Assembly (NCBI RefSeq): GCF_029542085.1
Contig: NZ_CP107036.1
Coordinates: 3,596,001 to 3,660,000, forward strand
Source of the DNA: Sphingobacterium sp. ML3W
GTDB lineage: Bacteria > Bacteroidota > Bacteroidia > Sphingobacteriales > Sphingobacteriaceae
Direction: 5' to 3'
DNA length: 64,000 nt
Made by a program: the position numbers and the translations under genes. The notes below the pieces were generated by a model that saw only the letters and a program-made list of their open reading frames with translations, searched no databases and was not told the origin of the DNA. Below are positions 43,529-52,754 of the stretch, piece by piece (the stretch's first letter is position 1; the number at the start of each line of letters is the position of its first letter).

Positions 43529-45007
43529 ATGAGAAGAAACCCAATTACAATCCTGAGTTTGCTTTTGTCAGTGGCAATAGCTGGCTGTAAAGACAACGAT
43601 AAAATCGGAGATGGTGGAGAGAATCCGCCAGTGGAAAATTTAGAAAACTATTCGAAAGAACCCGCTTTTGTCTTTGGCATGCCAGGTTTTGAAAATTTAA
43701 AGATCACCACCCTGATCTCAAGTTCAGATAAATTATCCGGTAGTCCCGAATTCGTATTCGCTGGTCAACCCGATGGCGCTGGATTTATGAAGGATGACAA
43801 ATCAGATGGTTTCCTGATGATCAGTAACCACGAAATCACGCAATCGGTATCCCGTGTTTATCTCGATAAAAACTTCAAACCAATTAAAGGCGAATATATC
43901 ATGGATGGTACTGGCGGTAGTACCAGACTTTGTTCGGCTACGCTTGCCACACCTGAAGAGCATGGTTTCTCCGCTTTTCTAACAGCGGGCGAATCGGGCG
44001 AAGAGAGTATGGTTCATAAGCTGGATCCGCTGGGATCTGTAGCCCAACGCTCGGACAAAAACCGTGTTAAACCGGCTTTAGGAAAAGCTTCCATGGAAAA
44101 TGCGGTACCACTTCCAAAAGACGTATCCAATGGCAAGACCTATATCCTGATCGGAGAAGATCAATCGTACGGTTCAGACCATCAATCTGCCGGCCAATTG
44201 ATCCTTTATATCGCTGATCAACAAGGTGACTTGGATAATGGCAAGCTATACGCCCTAAAGCGTAGCAATAATGACTATACCGAAACGAATATGAAAAAGG
44301 GTGGTTCTTATGATGTCGAGTTTGTCGAAATTCCAAATGCCAAAAACAAAACTGGTAAAGAAATCAACCAAGCTAACATAGACAACAAAGCCATTCGTTT
44401 CTCCAGAGTAGAAGATGTGGATTACCGTAAAGGTGCTGGTAATGGACGTGAAGTCTATTTTACCGCAACAGGCCAGTCGGGTGACGGCAAGACCCCAACA
44501 GAAGGATTAACAATGTGGGGCCGGGTCTATAAATTGAATATGGACTCTAAAGATATGCTGAAGGGTAAATTGGAAGTTATTGCTGAGGGAGATTCTGATC
44601 CGGGAAATAACCTGATCAATCCTGACAACCTATGTGTAACTGAGAACTACGTGTATATACAGGAAGATGGTGATTCTTATTATACTGATGCCAAACACGA
44701 TTCTTATATCTGGCAATACAATATGGCGACCAAGACCTACAAGCCTTGGTTAAACATGAAACATGAGCGCAATAACACAGATTGGCAAAAAAATTACAAC
44801 CAAAGTGGCAACCTCAATAAATTTGGTTCATGGGAATTTGGTGCGATGACAGATGTTTCCAAATTGGTCGGCATTCCAAATACCTTTGCTGTCAATATCC
44901 ACTCCCACACTTGGCGGAATGATAAATTTGCCAACGCTGATGGATCCGGAGCTGTTACCAACAAGGAAGGTGGTCAAGTCGTTCTTATCCGTAACGTACA
45001 ACGATAA
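43529..45007 (+). CDS. PhoX-type (DUF839) lipoprotein
   Basis: 492 residues with a lipobox (LLLSVAIAGCKDND), so it is anchored to a membrane outside the cytosol. The sequence follows the PhoX/DUF839 beta-propeller: MISNHEITQ, GSTRLCSATLATPEEHGF, GKASMENAVPLP, SRVEDVDYRKGAGNGREVYF and DNLCVTENYVYIQED. Known PhoX enzymes are calcium- and iron-dependent phosphatases of the periplasm. Sequence alone cannot tell whether this copy hydrolyses phosphate esters. A terminator and then a cytochrome c peroxidase gene follow. Confidence 0.83.
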   Translation: MRRNPITILSLLLSVAIAGCKDNDKIGDGGENPPVENLENYSKEPAFVFGMPGFENLKITTLISSSDKLSGSPEFVFAGQPDGAGFMKDDKSDGFLMISNHEITQSVSRVYLDKNFKPIKGEYIMDGTGGSTRLCSATLATPEEHGFSAFLTAGESGEESMVHKLDPLGSVAQRSDKNRVKPALGKASMENAVPLPKDVSNGKTYILIGEDQSYGSDHQSAGQLILYIADQQGDLDNGKLYALKRSNNDYTETNMKKGGSYDVEFVEIPNAKNKTGKEINQANIDNKAIRFSRVEDVDYRKGAGNGREVYFTATGQSGDGKTPTEGLTMWGRVYKLNMDSKDMLKGKLEVIAEGDSDPGNNLINPDNLCVTENYVYIQEDGDSYYTDAKHDSYIWQYNMATKTYKPWLNMKHERNNTDWQKNYNQSGNLNKFGSWEFGAMTDVSKLVGIPNTFAVNIHSHTWRNDKFANADGSGAVTNKEGGQVVLIRNVQR

Positions 45008-45034
45008 TTTTACTAAAAATCAACATTAATACCC

Positions 45035-45076
45035 AACAAGGGTATCCCTTCACTGCGAAAGGATACCCTTGTTGTT
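45035..45076 (+). terminator. Terminator after the PhoX-type gene
   Basis: Perfect stem AACAAGGGTATCC / GGATACCCTTGTT with an inner CTT/AAG pairing, then a T-rich run. Confidence 0.8.
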
Positions 45077-45100
45077 ATTTTATTCAAACATAAAAAATAG

Positions 45101-46927
45101 ATGAAATATTGGCTTGTGAGCGGTCTGATAGCAATTGTATTATTCGCTATCATGTGTAAAGGAAATCATACGACAGATCCTCAAGATCTACCAGATATCA
45201 GACAGCGGGTGTTAACGATCAATACCACATTTGATAAACAGATTGACCAACAGATCGCCAACGTCGAAAATAATAGCATTGACCAACAGCTGCAACAGGG
45301 ATTTGATCAGTTGCGGTCCACGTACAAATCCATGGAATGGGCAGTTGGCTATTTTATGCCCGAGACCGCCCGTTTTTTGAATGGCCCCAATCTAGACGAA
45401 ATTGAATTGGAAGAAAATGCCGTCATCGAAGCCGAAGGTTTGCAGACATTGGAGGAATATTTCTACCCCAGCTATCAAAAGGAAGAAAAACAACAGATTA
45501 TTCGATTTTTAAAGAAACTAAAAAACAAATCCCTGACGATCGACACTTATTTTGAGGTCAATACCTTATCACTCCCCCAACTCATGGAATCATTGCGCAA
45601 CCAGATATTTCGGATCACTACCTTAGGGGTTACGGGCTTTGACACCCCGATCTCGGGTAAAGGTCTCATCGAATCAACTCATGCCCTCAATGGCGTAGCT
45701 GATGTGTTGGCGATGATCAAAGAGCAGGTCAATCATCCTGAAGAGATTGAAAAGATCCTGGTTTTAATCAACAGGACAAATAGCATCTTGGGCAAGAGTG
45801 CAGATCGAAATCAATTTGACTACCTCAGTCTAATGGATCAACATTTGAATAAAATTTCCGATGCACTGCATCAGTTTCGGCAATTGGAAAATATCCCATC
45901 CTTGAATGTCAATCACCCTATTTCGCCCGAAGCCTCCAATTTATTTAGCAAAGACGCCTTTAATCCGGATTTTTTTGTTCCCTCAGAACGACAAAAAATG
46001 AGTTCCGAAAAAGTTGTTTTAGGAGCCAAGTTATTTCGGGACAATATCCTTTCTGGTGACCAGAGCAGATCCTGTATTTCCTGTCATCACGCAGACAAGG
46101 CCTTTGCAGACGGACTCAAAGTGCCAACTACCCTATCGGGTGCAAAGATGGATCGCAATACCCCTTCCCTTTCCTATAGCAATTATCAACATGGGCAATT
46201 CTGGGATATGCGTCGTGAGGATCTTGAAGGACAGAGCGTGGACGTTATCACCAATAAGGATGAGATGCACGGATCCATGCTGGAAATTGCCAACCGTCTG
46301 AATCAACATAAGGTCTATACAAAAGAATTTAACAAGATTTATAAGACCGATACCGTTGAGAATTGGCAGGTACAAAATGTATTGGCTAGTTATGTCCGCT
46401 CGCTGAGTACATTCAACTCCCGGTTTGACCGCTATATGCGGGGCGAGTCACAGCTACTGACAGCAGATGAGAAAGCAGGCTTTAACCTCTTTGTCGGCAA
46501 AGCCAAATGTGCTACCTGCCATTTTGTTCCACTGTTTAACGGGACTGTGCCGCCTGAATATGCCAAGACCGAATCCGAAGTATTGGGCGTGGCCACAGAC
46601 TATCGTAATAAGCAACTGGATCCAGACCGAGGCAGAGGACGCTATCATGAGACGGTCCACCAATTGCAATACTCCTTTAAAACACCAACTATCCGCAATA
46701 TCAGCAAAACGGCTCCTTACATGCACAATGGAGGTTATGTTACCTTAGAGCAGGTCATGGACTTTTACAACAAAGGCGGTGGTCAGCAGTTTGGCTTTAA
46801 GCTGGACAATCAGACCCTACCGACGGATACATTAGGTTTAACAGCTAAGGAAACAGCCAAAATTATTGCATTTCTTAAAACATTGGATGACGTACCCAAA
46901 AGCAGTACAGTCCCTTCTCAAAAATAA
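45101..46927 (+). CDS. Di-heme cytochrome c peroxidase family protein
   Basis: 608 residues. The N-terminus (MKYWLVSGLIAIVLFAIMCKG) is a signal peptide that could be a lipobox. Residues 30-290 are helical and unlike the catalytic part; this extra domain recurs in Bacteroidota peroxidases. The C-terminal half is a CcpA/MauG-like peroxidase with heme sites CISCH (about 324) and CATCH (about 470), plus TLSGAKMDRNTPSLSYSNY and PTIRNISKTAPYMHNGGY. It probably reduces hydrogen peroxide in the periplasm. It starts about 25 bases after the terminator of the PhoX-type gene. Confidence 0.87.
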   Translation: MKYWLVSGLIAIVLFAIMCKGNHTTDPQDLPDIRQRVLTINTTFDKQIDQQIANVENNSIDQQLQQGFDQLRSTYKSMEWAVGYFMPETARFLNGPNLDEIELEENAVIEAEGLQTLEEYFYPSYQKEEKQQIIRFLKKLKNKSLTIDTYFEVNTLSLPQLMESLRNQIFRITTLGVTGFDTPISGKGLIESTHALNGVADVLAMIKEQVNHPEEIEKILVLINRTNSILGKSADRNQFDYLSLMDQHLNKISDALHQFRQLENIPSLNVNHPISPEASNLFSKDAFNPDFFVPSERQKMSSEKVVLGAKLFRDNILSGDQSRSCISCHHADKAFADGLKVPTTLSGAKMDRNTPSLSYSNYQHGQFWDMRREDLEGQSVDVITNKDEMHGSMLEIANRLNQHKVYTKEFNKIYKTDTVENWQVQNVLASYVRSLSTFNSRFDRYMRGESQLLTADEKAGFNLFVGKAKCATCHFVPLFNGTVPPEYAKTESEVLGVATDYRNKQLDPDRGRGRYHETVHQLQYSFKTPTIRNISKTAPYMHNGGYVTLEQVMDFYNKGGGQQFGFKLDNQTLPTDTLGLTAKETAKIIAFLKTLDDVPKSSTVPSQK

Positions 46928-46960
46928 AAGGTTGGACAACAACCATCAACTACACAAAGA

Positions 46961-47078
46961 AGCCGCATGAGTGGGGAACTCATTGCGGTTTCATCATTAA
47001 CCTATGATAAAAAACATATACTTAGGAAAAGTAGTTATTAGTATGATGGTCGAGTCCAGCGATTGTCCCAAAATATTT
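46961..47078 (+). repeat. Hairpin repeat, copy A
   Basis: Begins with a hairpin (46961-46990): lower stem GCCGCA / TGCGG, one bulged base (T83 of the block at 46983), upper stem TGAGT / ACTCA, loop GGGGA. It ends with GCGATTGTCCCAAAA (47059-47073). See copies B, C and D. Confidence 0.65.
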
Positions 47079-47123
47079 CAAAAAATTTATAAGAGTCGAA
47101 CAGAAGAGTAACATAAATAAAAA

Positions 47124-47232
47124 AGACCGCAAGAACGGGTAATTCAATGCGGCTATAACCAAACTAAGAATAGATAATTAAATATCTGTGTCAATAGTAA
47201 GGCGGTTCAGAATCGCGATTGTCCAAAAAAAT
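47124..47232 (+). repeat. Hairpin repeat, copy B
   Basis: Hairpin 47124-47154 with lower stem CCGCA / TGCGG, upper stem GAA / TTC and loop CGGGTAA. The tail is GCGATTGTCCAAAAA (about 47215-47229). It shares plan and orientation with copy A. Confidence 0.6.
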
Positions 47233-47313
47233 AAAAAACTTTTTTATTACCTTAGATTCATAAAATGAACAAGAAAAACCAGCTTGTTTTTCATTAACTA
47301 TAGGAATACATAT

Positions 47314-48606
47314 ATGAAATCGTATGCACTTGTTTTAGCAGCAGGCCTGCTTCCCTTTGTGGCATTAAGTCAAAAGATAGTCGCACCCGGCAGCCCGGAT
47401 ATCAATACCAAGTATATAAAACCGGAGAAGTCACTTTACACGGTATACTATGTCAAAGATAACAACTGGGACAAACAAGGAACAATTACTTATGATATTG
47501 TTGCGGCCAACAATCAATTGAGCCTGACAAGTTCTTATACCCCCAAAGACAATGCCTGGGTCACAGCGCGTACCAGCGTCGTGGATGGAAGCACACTAAA
47601 ATCCATCAGCTATGCCAGTGACGCCAAGAAAACAAAATTAAATCTCAACTTTGGGGAGACCATCACTGGTAATTATTATTCCAAAGAAACAAAAAAAGAT
47701 AAAAAGCTGAATTTACGTTCTACCGAACCATTTATTGACTTCAACTGGACAGACCATCTGATGGGAACACTTCCTCTGGATGTCGGATATAAGGCACGGA
47801 TCCCCCAATTTTACTACAATGACGAATCCAATGTTCAGGTGGAATACTATACGATTAAAAAAGTCAAAAGCTATAGCTATGGCTCTCCGAAAACGGGCAA
47901 ACATGACACCTGGTTAATCACGCTATTGGAAGAAAATACGGGTGCAATCTATAATTATGTCGTGGATAAGAAAGACCGGCGACTCTGGCAGCGAGAAATG
48001 TCCATGGGCAATGGTAAGTGGGAAATTACAGTCAACGAGGAGCTCGATTACCAGCCGATCAAAAACCGATTTAACAAAGGGCAGGCTATTCAGCAGATAT
48101 CCAATGGTAATAGCGTAATCATCGGCACCGCTTATGCACGGTCAAGCTCTGGCAAAAGGCTGGCGGGTCTAGTCAATACAGCGAAAAAACAATATGCGCC
48201 AAAAGGAACGGAGATTATGCTTTTTCCAAATTCGGCATACTATGAAGAATGGCTTGAGGTAAACAAAAAGATCCGAAAGCAAAAGAAAGTTGCAGAGGTC
48301 CCGCTGGATCCCGATTTTGGACATTCCGTCAAACACGCGAAGGTTTATGATGATGAGGGACACTTTGAATTTGCTGAATTAATGCCTGGCAATTACATTA
48401 TTATGACCAGCTTTGATTTTTCCAACTCCTATAATTATTCCTATGTATCGGGGTATACTAATTATTATAACTATTGGGGTTATACCGGATCTACCACAAA
48501 TTACGGAACAGCTAGGTCATCCTATATTGACAAGGCGAATATAGAGAAACGCATCACCATAGATAAGGACGGCGAGAAGAAAGAAGTGAATTTAAAGGAA
48601 ATGTAA
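47314..48606 (+). CDS. Secreted protein of unknown function
   Basis: 430 residues from the ATG at 47314, which gives a clean signal peptide (MKSYALVLAAGLLPFVALSQ). A TTG-initiated extension to 47284 is not credible. The mature part is rich in beta structure and basic residues (LYTVYYVKDNNWDKQGTITY, NYYSKETKKDKKLNLRS, FIDFNWTDHLMGTLPLDVGY), loosely like DUF3108-type periplasmic proteins. The last third has Tyr/Asn/Ser-rich stretches (FSNSYNYSYVSGYTNYYNYW). It lies between hairpin repeats B and C. Confidence 0.65.
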   Translation: MKSYALVLAAGLLPFVALSQKIVAPGSPDINTKYIKPEKSLYTVYYVKDNNWDKQGTITYDIVAANNQLSLTSSYTPKDNAWVTARTSVVDGSTLKSISYASDAKKTKLNLNFGETITGNYYSKETKKDKKLNLRSTEPFIDFNWTDHLMGTLPLDVGYKARIPQFYYNDESNVQVEYYTIKKVKSYSYGSPKTGKHDTWLITLLEENTGAIYNYVVDKKDRRLWQREMSMGNGKWEITVNEELDYQPIKNRFNKGQAIQQISNGNSVIIGTAYARSSSGKRLAGLVNTAKKQYAPKGTEIMLFPNSAYYEEWLEVNKKIRKQKKVAEVPLDPDFGHSVKHAKVYDDEGHFEFAELMPGNYIIMTSFDFSNSYNYSYVSGYTNYYNYWGYTGSTTNYGTARSSYIDKANIEKRITIDKDGEKKEVNLKEM

Positions 48607-48619
48607 CAGAAACATAAAA

Positions 48620-48735
48620 AGCCGTACAAATGGGGAATTTGCTGCGGCTTCACACTAACCTATGAAAAACGTATTCTTTGTAAAAAAATCTATACTTATA
48701 AGACGGTTAAGAGCCAATTTTCCCGAAAAAAAATA
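48620..48735 (+). repeat. Hairpin repeat, copy C
   Basis: Hairpin 48620-48649: lower stem AGCCGTA / TGCGGCT, one bulged base (C48642), upper stem CAAAT / ATTTG, loop GGGGA as in copy A. After the hairpin A and C share TAACCTATGA. The tail is GCCAATTTTCCCGAAAA. It starts 14 bases past the stop of the secreted-protein gene. Confidence 0.65.
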
Positions 48736-48750
48736 AAAAAATCAAATTGT

Positions 48751-49185
48751 TTATTTTCTTCTATGCCGTTCCAAATAATTATCTAGGCTGAAGGGAAAAA
48801 TTCGGTTTGTTCCCAATAAAAAACAAGCACTTGCACCCACCCAGACCGAATAGTTGAAAGTGACTTTGATCCCAAAGGACAGCATCATCGTCAATGCAAA
48901 AATTGTCAGCAACCCTCCAGACAACAGCGCTACCAAACGTGTCCGATAGCCGATCAAAAGCAAAATTCCCAAAACTACTTCGAGTACCGTAGCTCCGATT
49001 GCTAGTACATTCCCCATGGAAGCAGGCGCAAAAAAATTAAGCCGATTGGAATAAGCGACAAAATTTGCCCAGTTTCCCCATGAAGCATTCGCCGTGCCGG
49101 GTGCTCCCCAAAAACCCAAACGATCCGCCACCGCAGATAAAAAGGCTGTTGCCACAGCCAGACGAACAAAAAATTGACTATACAT
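48751..49185 (-). CDS. DoxX family membrane protein
   Basis: 144 residues with four membrane segments (about 8-25, 53-77, 85-108, 113-133) and the family start MYSQFFVRLAVATAFLSAV. A central stretch reads ANWGNWANFVAYSNRLNFFAP-like before the second helix (central residues GNWANF). DoxX proteins are small quinone- or thiol-associated membrane subunits of uncertain role. No partner subunit is adjacent. Confidence 0.8.
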   Translation of the reverse strand: MYSQFFVRLAVATAFLSAVADRLGFWGAPGTANASWGNWANFVAYSNRLNFFAPASMGNVLAIGATVLEVVLGILLLIGYRTRLVALLSGGLLTIFALTMMLSFGIKVTFNYSVWVGASACFLLGTNRIFPFSLDNYLERHRRK

Positions 49186-49270
49186 ATGCTTTAATTTTAA
49201 TGATCAAATATAAAGCAACAATAATCGTGTCAACTTAAACCAGTTTAAGAAATCAATTGACCAAGAACAA

Positions 49271-49410
49271 TAAGGCCGCCAGTACATCGGGTACTGTGCG
49301 GCCTTAAACATCAATTAATACGAATAAGAATTTATATGGTGTATCTCTCCATTAAATTGTGATACACTATTTAAACAACAACCGAATTGTCAAATAGTCC
49401 CAATAAAATT
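49271..49410 (+). repeat. Hairpin repeat, copy D
   Basis: Hairpin 49271-49306: lower stem TAAGGCCGC / GCGGCCTTA, one bulged base (T49297), upper stem CAGTAC / GTACTG, loop ATCGG. The tail has GAATTGTC and later AGTCCCAATAAA. It is the most stable hairpin of the four. The remaining bases up to 49555 hold no gene. Confidence 0.6.
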
Positions 49411-49555
49411 TTCAATTACTTATACCACACCGGGTCAAACTAGGATTTACGTCTAAATCCTTAGTCACATCAATACAAACATTTGATGCGCTACCACTTC
49501 TCTGATCCGTCTCCAATTAAACGAGTAGCCATCATTAAAAAAATACATCAGGTGG

Positions 49556-50758
49556 CTAAAGTACTCCTGTTTTCTCCATACAAGCTTTCATACGCTGATA
49601 CGTTCGCTCAATATCATGATCCAGTCCGATAGAAAAGCGGATCAGCCCATCCGAGATCCCCATACTTACACGTTCTTCCTCAGGAATTTCAGAGGACGTC
49701 GAACTGCCCGAGCAGGAAAATAAGGTCTTATAAAATCCAAGGCTTACCGCCAAATAACCTAAGTTCTCCTTTTGCATCAGTTCCATTAGTTTATTCGCCT
49801 TATCCGTAGTTCCAGCATCCAGCGTCAATATCCCACCAAATCCATATTCAGTGTGCATCATACTTTTTAGCAGTTCATGATGTTTGTGGGAGGACAATCC
49901 TGGGTACGAAATCCGTAGTCCGTCCCGTTCAAAGCGTTCGGCGAGATACAATGCGTTGTAACTATGCTGCTTCATCCGGATATGGAGTGTCCTTAGATTT
50001 TTAAGAATACTGGCCGCACGGAGGCTATCCATTGTCGGACCGAGCAACATGCAGGCGCCCGAATTGACATTTTTGGTGTCGTTGATAAATTCCTGCGGTC
50101 CACAATAGACTCCACCGACTGTATCACTGCTACCATTAATAAATTTTGTCAGGCTATGAATCACAATATCCGCTCCCAGTAGCTTCGGTGAAACAGATAG
50201 CGGTGAAAAGGTATTGTCGACCACAAGTTTTAGATTATATTTCTTACAGATTGCCGAAAGCTTCCTTAAATCTGCGACTTCCAATAGCGGATTGCTGACA
50301 CTTTCACAATAGATCACTTTCGTTGTCGGACGTATTGCTTGTTCGATTGCATCGAAATTGCTGATATCGACAAAGCTGGTATCAATTTGAAATGGTGGCA
50401 AGAAATTTTTCAGAAAAGCATAAGTCCCCCCATAAATGGTCCTGCTGGAAACAATATGGTCACCACTTTTACAGAGTTGCAATAGTACAGTTGTAATAGC
50501 CCCCATTCCCGAAGCTGTTACATTGGCTGCCGCTGTATTTTCCAGCTTCGCCAATGCCTGCGCAAGATATAGATTCATAGGTGACGAATGCCTTGAGTAT
50601 AAGTAACATCCATCTGCGTTCCCTTCAAAGGTATCAAACATGGTCTTAGCCGAAAGGAAGGTATAAGTAGAACTATCCGATATCGACGGATTTACACCAC
50701 CGAATTCTCCAAAATATTGCAAATCCTGTATTTCATTTGCTGCATTAAAATCTTCCAT
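49556..50758 (-). CDS. PLP-dependent trans-sulfuration enzyme, methionine gamma-lyase-like
   Basis: 400-residue fold-type I PLP enzyme of the cystathionine gamma-synthase/methionine gamma-lyase family. The PLP lysine is in VIHSLTKFINGSSDTVGG (about 203), with the aspartate in VVDNTFSPLSV and ASGMGAITTV for phosphate binding. The specific reaction (methionine gamma-lyase, cystathionine lyase, O-acylhomoserine sulfhydrylase) cannot be settled by eye. It is divergent from an Lrp-type regulator, an arrangement seen for methionine gamma-lyases (MdeA with MdeR), which favours that choice. Confidence 0.82.
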   Translation of the reverse strand: MEDFNAANEIQDLQYFGEFGGVNPSISDSSTYTFLSAKTMFDTFEGNADGCYLYSRHSSPMNLYLAQALAKLENTAAANVTASGMGAITTVLLQLCKSGDHIVSSRTIYGGTYAFLKNFLPPFQIDTSFVDISNFDAIEQAIRPTTKVIYCESVSNPLLEVADLRKLSAICKKYNLKLVVDNTFSPLSVSPKLLGADIVIHSLTKFINGSSDTVGGVYCGPQEFINDTKNVNSGACMLLGPTMDSLRAASILKNLRTLHIRMKQHSYNALYLAERFERDGLRISYPGLSSHKHHELLKSMMHTEYGFGGILTLDAGTTDKANKLMELMQKENLGYLAVSLGFYKTLFSCSGSSTSSEIPEEERVSMGISDGLIRFSIGLDHDIERTYQRMKACMEKTGVL

Positions 50759-50904
50759 AATTTTTTACTTATAAAATTGGGCTATTTTAAATTTTATAAC
50801 AACATTTTATCGGTATATTAGATCATAAATCTAATATTTAACAAAATATCAGAAAATATATCTATAACAGATACAGTGTATATTTTTAAACCAAAAAATA
50901 ATCT

Positions 50905-51363
50905 ATGCAATTCGATGAAACAGATAAGAAATTATTGCAATTTCTACAGGAAGATGCCAAACAAACCAGCAAAGAGCTTGCTTATAAGCTCAGATTATCT
51001 GTAACGGCGGTGTATGAGCGTGTGCGCAAACTCGAAAACACAGGGGTAATCTCCAAATATATTGCCCTCCTCAATAAGCACAAGATTGCCAAGGATTTTA
51101 TGGTGCTCTGCCATGTCAAACTCACACAGCATAAAAAAGAATATATTCAGCAGTTCGAGCGCGAGGTGATGGATTTACAGGAAGTCACTGAATGCTTCCA
51201 TGTCAGCGGCGACTATGATTACATCCTAAAAATCTGTGTGCGCGATATGGAAGACTACCGCCATTTCATGCTGAGTAAGCTGACCTCACTACAGCATATT
51301 GCTAGTACACACAGTTCATTTATGATAGCTGAGGTAAAAAACACATTGACCATTCTCATTTAA
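50905..51363 (+). CDS. Lrp/AsnC family transcriptional regulator
   Basis: 152 residues. The helix-turn-helix lies in the first 60 (DKKLLQFLQEDAKQTSKELA, SVTAVYERVRKLENTGVI) and the amino-acid-binding RAM domain in the rest (VTECFHVSGDYDYILKICVR). It is divergent from the methionine gamma-lyase-like gene with 146 bases between, and probably controls it in response to an amino acid. Confidence 0.92.
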   Translation: MQFDETDKKLLQFLQEDAKQTSKELAYKLRLSVTAVYERVRKLENTGVISKYIALLNKHKIAKDFMVLCHVKLTQHKKEYIQQFEREVMDLQEVTECFHVSGDYDYILKICVRDMEDYRHFMLSKLTSLQHIASTHSSFMIAEVKNTLTILI

Positions 51364-51405
51364 ACAACCTATTAAACGAGAAGGTACTGCCAAATCCATG
51401 TATTA

Positions 51406-52428
51406 TTAAACCAATACGCCATTCTTTGATGCGATCGGCTCGGGCAGATTTTCTTCACCCATCATTTGCAATAAGTCAATCTCGATCGTCCGACAGATCG
51501 ACAGCATCGGGATATCAAACATCAGTCCACCAAATGGATTTTCGGTATAATCCCCGACCAGCTCCATTACAATATAGATCCATCCGATCACCACACAAAA
51601 AGGAATACTTGTCCAGATTCCCCAATGACCCAACTTGGCAAATTCATTGACCAGCCCTAAGGGTAATAGCATGATCAAGATAACATTAAAAACAAATGCC
51701 GTACTTGCAAACTGCCTTGGCGAGGGAAACTTTTTGATCCGCTCGGCTTGCCCCTGGTAATCATAGAATTGATTGAGGCTATTCTGCAATTGCGTTTGAT
51801 TAAAATCCGAGATTATCCCATCATTTTTTAAGGCATTGATATCTTTTGCCTGTTCGGCATTTAAATAAGTTGCAAAGTTTCTATAGCTTGATTGCAATGC
51901 AAATTCCTCCGCCGAAAGATATTTATGTAAAAAAATAGGTGTACGGCTATAGTCCGGAAAACCAGCCTTTATTAAACGATGCCTTTTTACGTTCAATGCC
52001 CCAATATGTCTCTTCAGGCTGATGTGCTCCCATTCGGTTGGTATCAAGAGCTGTTCACGCAGTTGATATAACCAGGCAATATGACGATAGGTTATTTTTT
52101 TCCTGAATTCTTCCAAATTTTGCTGATCCCCTTGTTCGGTATTAAAAGCATAAAGCATAGATACAAAGGAACGGCTAGAGTTGACGATCCCACCCCATAT
52201 CTTACGTGCCTCCCATAACCTATCATAAGCCTGGTTATTTTTAAAACCCACATAAAAAGCCTCTGCTGTACCAATCAGTGCCAGGGGAACCCAAGGAATG
52301 ATCATCCATTCCCATTGAAAAAAATAATAAACGACAGCAACAAGAGAACACCAGGCTGTCAGCCAGATCAGGTGTACCCCAGCAAGGTTAAAGATCTGTT
52401 TGTAATTAAAATATTTTGTTGTGATCAT
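51406..52428 (-). CDS. Bestrophin family (YneE/UPF0187) channel-like protein, copy 2
   Basis: 340 residues with four membrane segments and the signature VGFKNNQAYDRLWEARKIWG (about residue 60). Longer than copy 1 at 35081-35965 by an insertion in the cytoplasmic helical part (around 100-180). Predicted inner-membrane ion channel subunit. Its next neighbour upstream is the PqqD gene, 35 bases away, possibly in one transcript. Confidence 0.87.
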   Translation of the reverse strand: MITTKYFNYKQIFNLAGVHLIWLTAWCSLVAVVYYFFQWEWMIIPWVPLALIGTAEAFYVGFKNNQAYDRLWEARKIWGGIVNSSRSFVSMLYAFNTEQGDQQNLEEFRKKITYRHIAWLYQLREQLLIPTEWEHISLKRHIGALNVKRHRLIKAGFPDYSRTPIFLHKYLSAEEFALQSSYRNFATYLNAEQAKDINALKNDGIISDFNQTQLQNSLNQFYDYQGQAERIKKFPSPRQFASTAFVFNVILIMLLPLGLVNEFAKLGHWGIWTSIPFCVVIGWIYIVMELVGDYTENPFGGLMFDIPMLSICRTIEIDLLQMMGEENLPEPIASKNGVLV

Positions 52429-52463
52429 AAAAGGTATATGTCATTAAGGCCTTCCAATATCAG

Positions 52464-52730
52464 TTAAATCAAAAATCCTTGTTTTTCAAATTGCTTGACC
52501 AATTTTGCAGCATCTCTTTCAGCCTCGTTCTCCTCCACCTCATAATTATCCAACAAAACGGCTGTTACACTTTCGACATTAAATTCCTTTCCCTGCAGTT
52601 CCAACCAGATCTGTACAGCGGTCTCATTAAAGGTATACACCTTAGAAGCATCCAGTTGATCTTGCCCTGGATAGACTAGAATATGGTCATCGCCCAATTT
52701 GCGTAATTGTAAATCTCCTCTAAGTTTCAT
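52464..52730 (-). CDS. PqqD family peptide-binding protein
   Basis: 88-residue PqqD-like winged-helix fold, the RiPP recognition element that holds precursor peptides for modifying enzymes. The visible pattern is DASKVYTFNETAVQIWLELQ followed by VLLDNYEVEENEAERDAAKL and an ending QFEKQGFLI. No radical-SAM partner, precursor or other pqq gene is adjacent, so its client is unknown. The gene may be in one transcript with the bestrophin downstream of it. Confidence 0.83.
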   Translation of the reverse strand: MKLRGDLQLRKLGDDHILVYPGQDQLDASKVYTFNETAVQIWLELQGKEFNVESVTAVLLDNYEVEENEAERDAAKLVKQFEKQGFLI

Positions 52731-52754
52731 CTGGCTATTCTTCTTTTTATTTCT

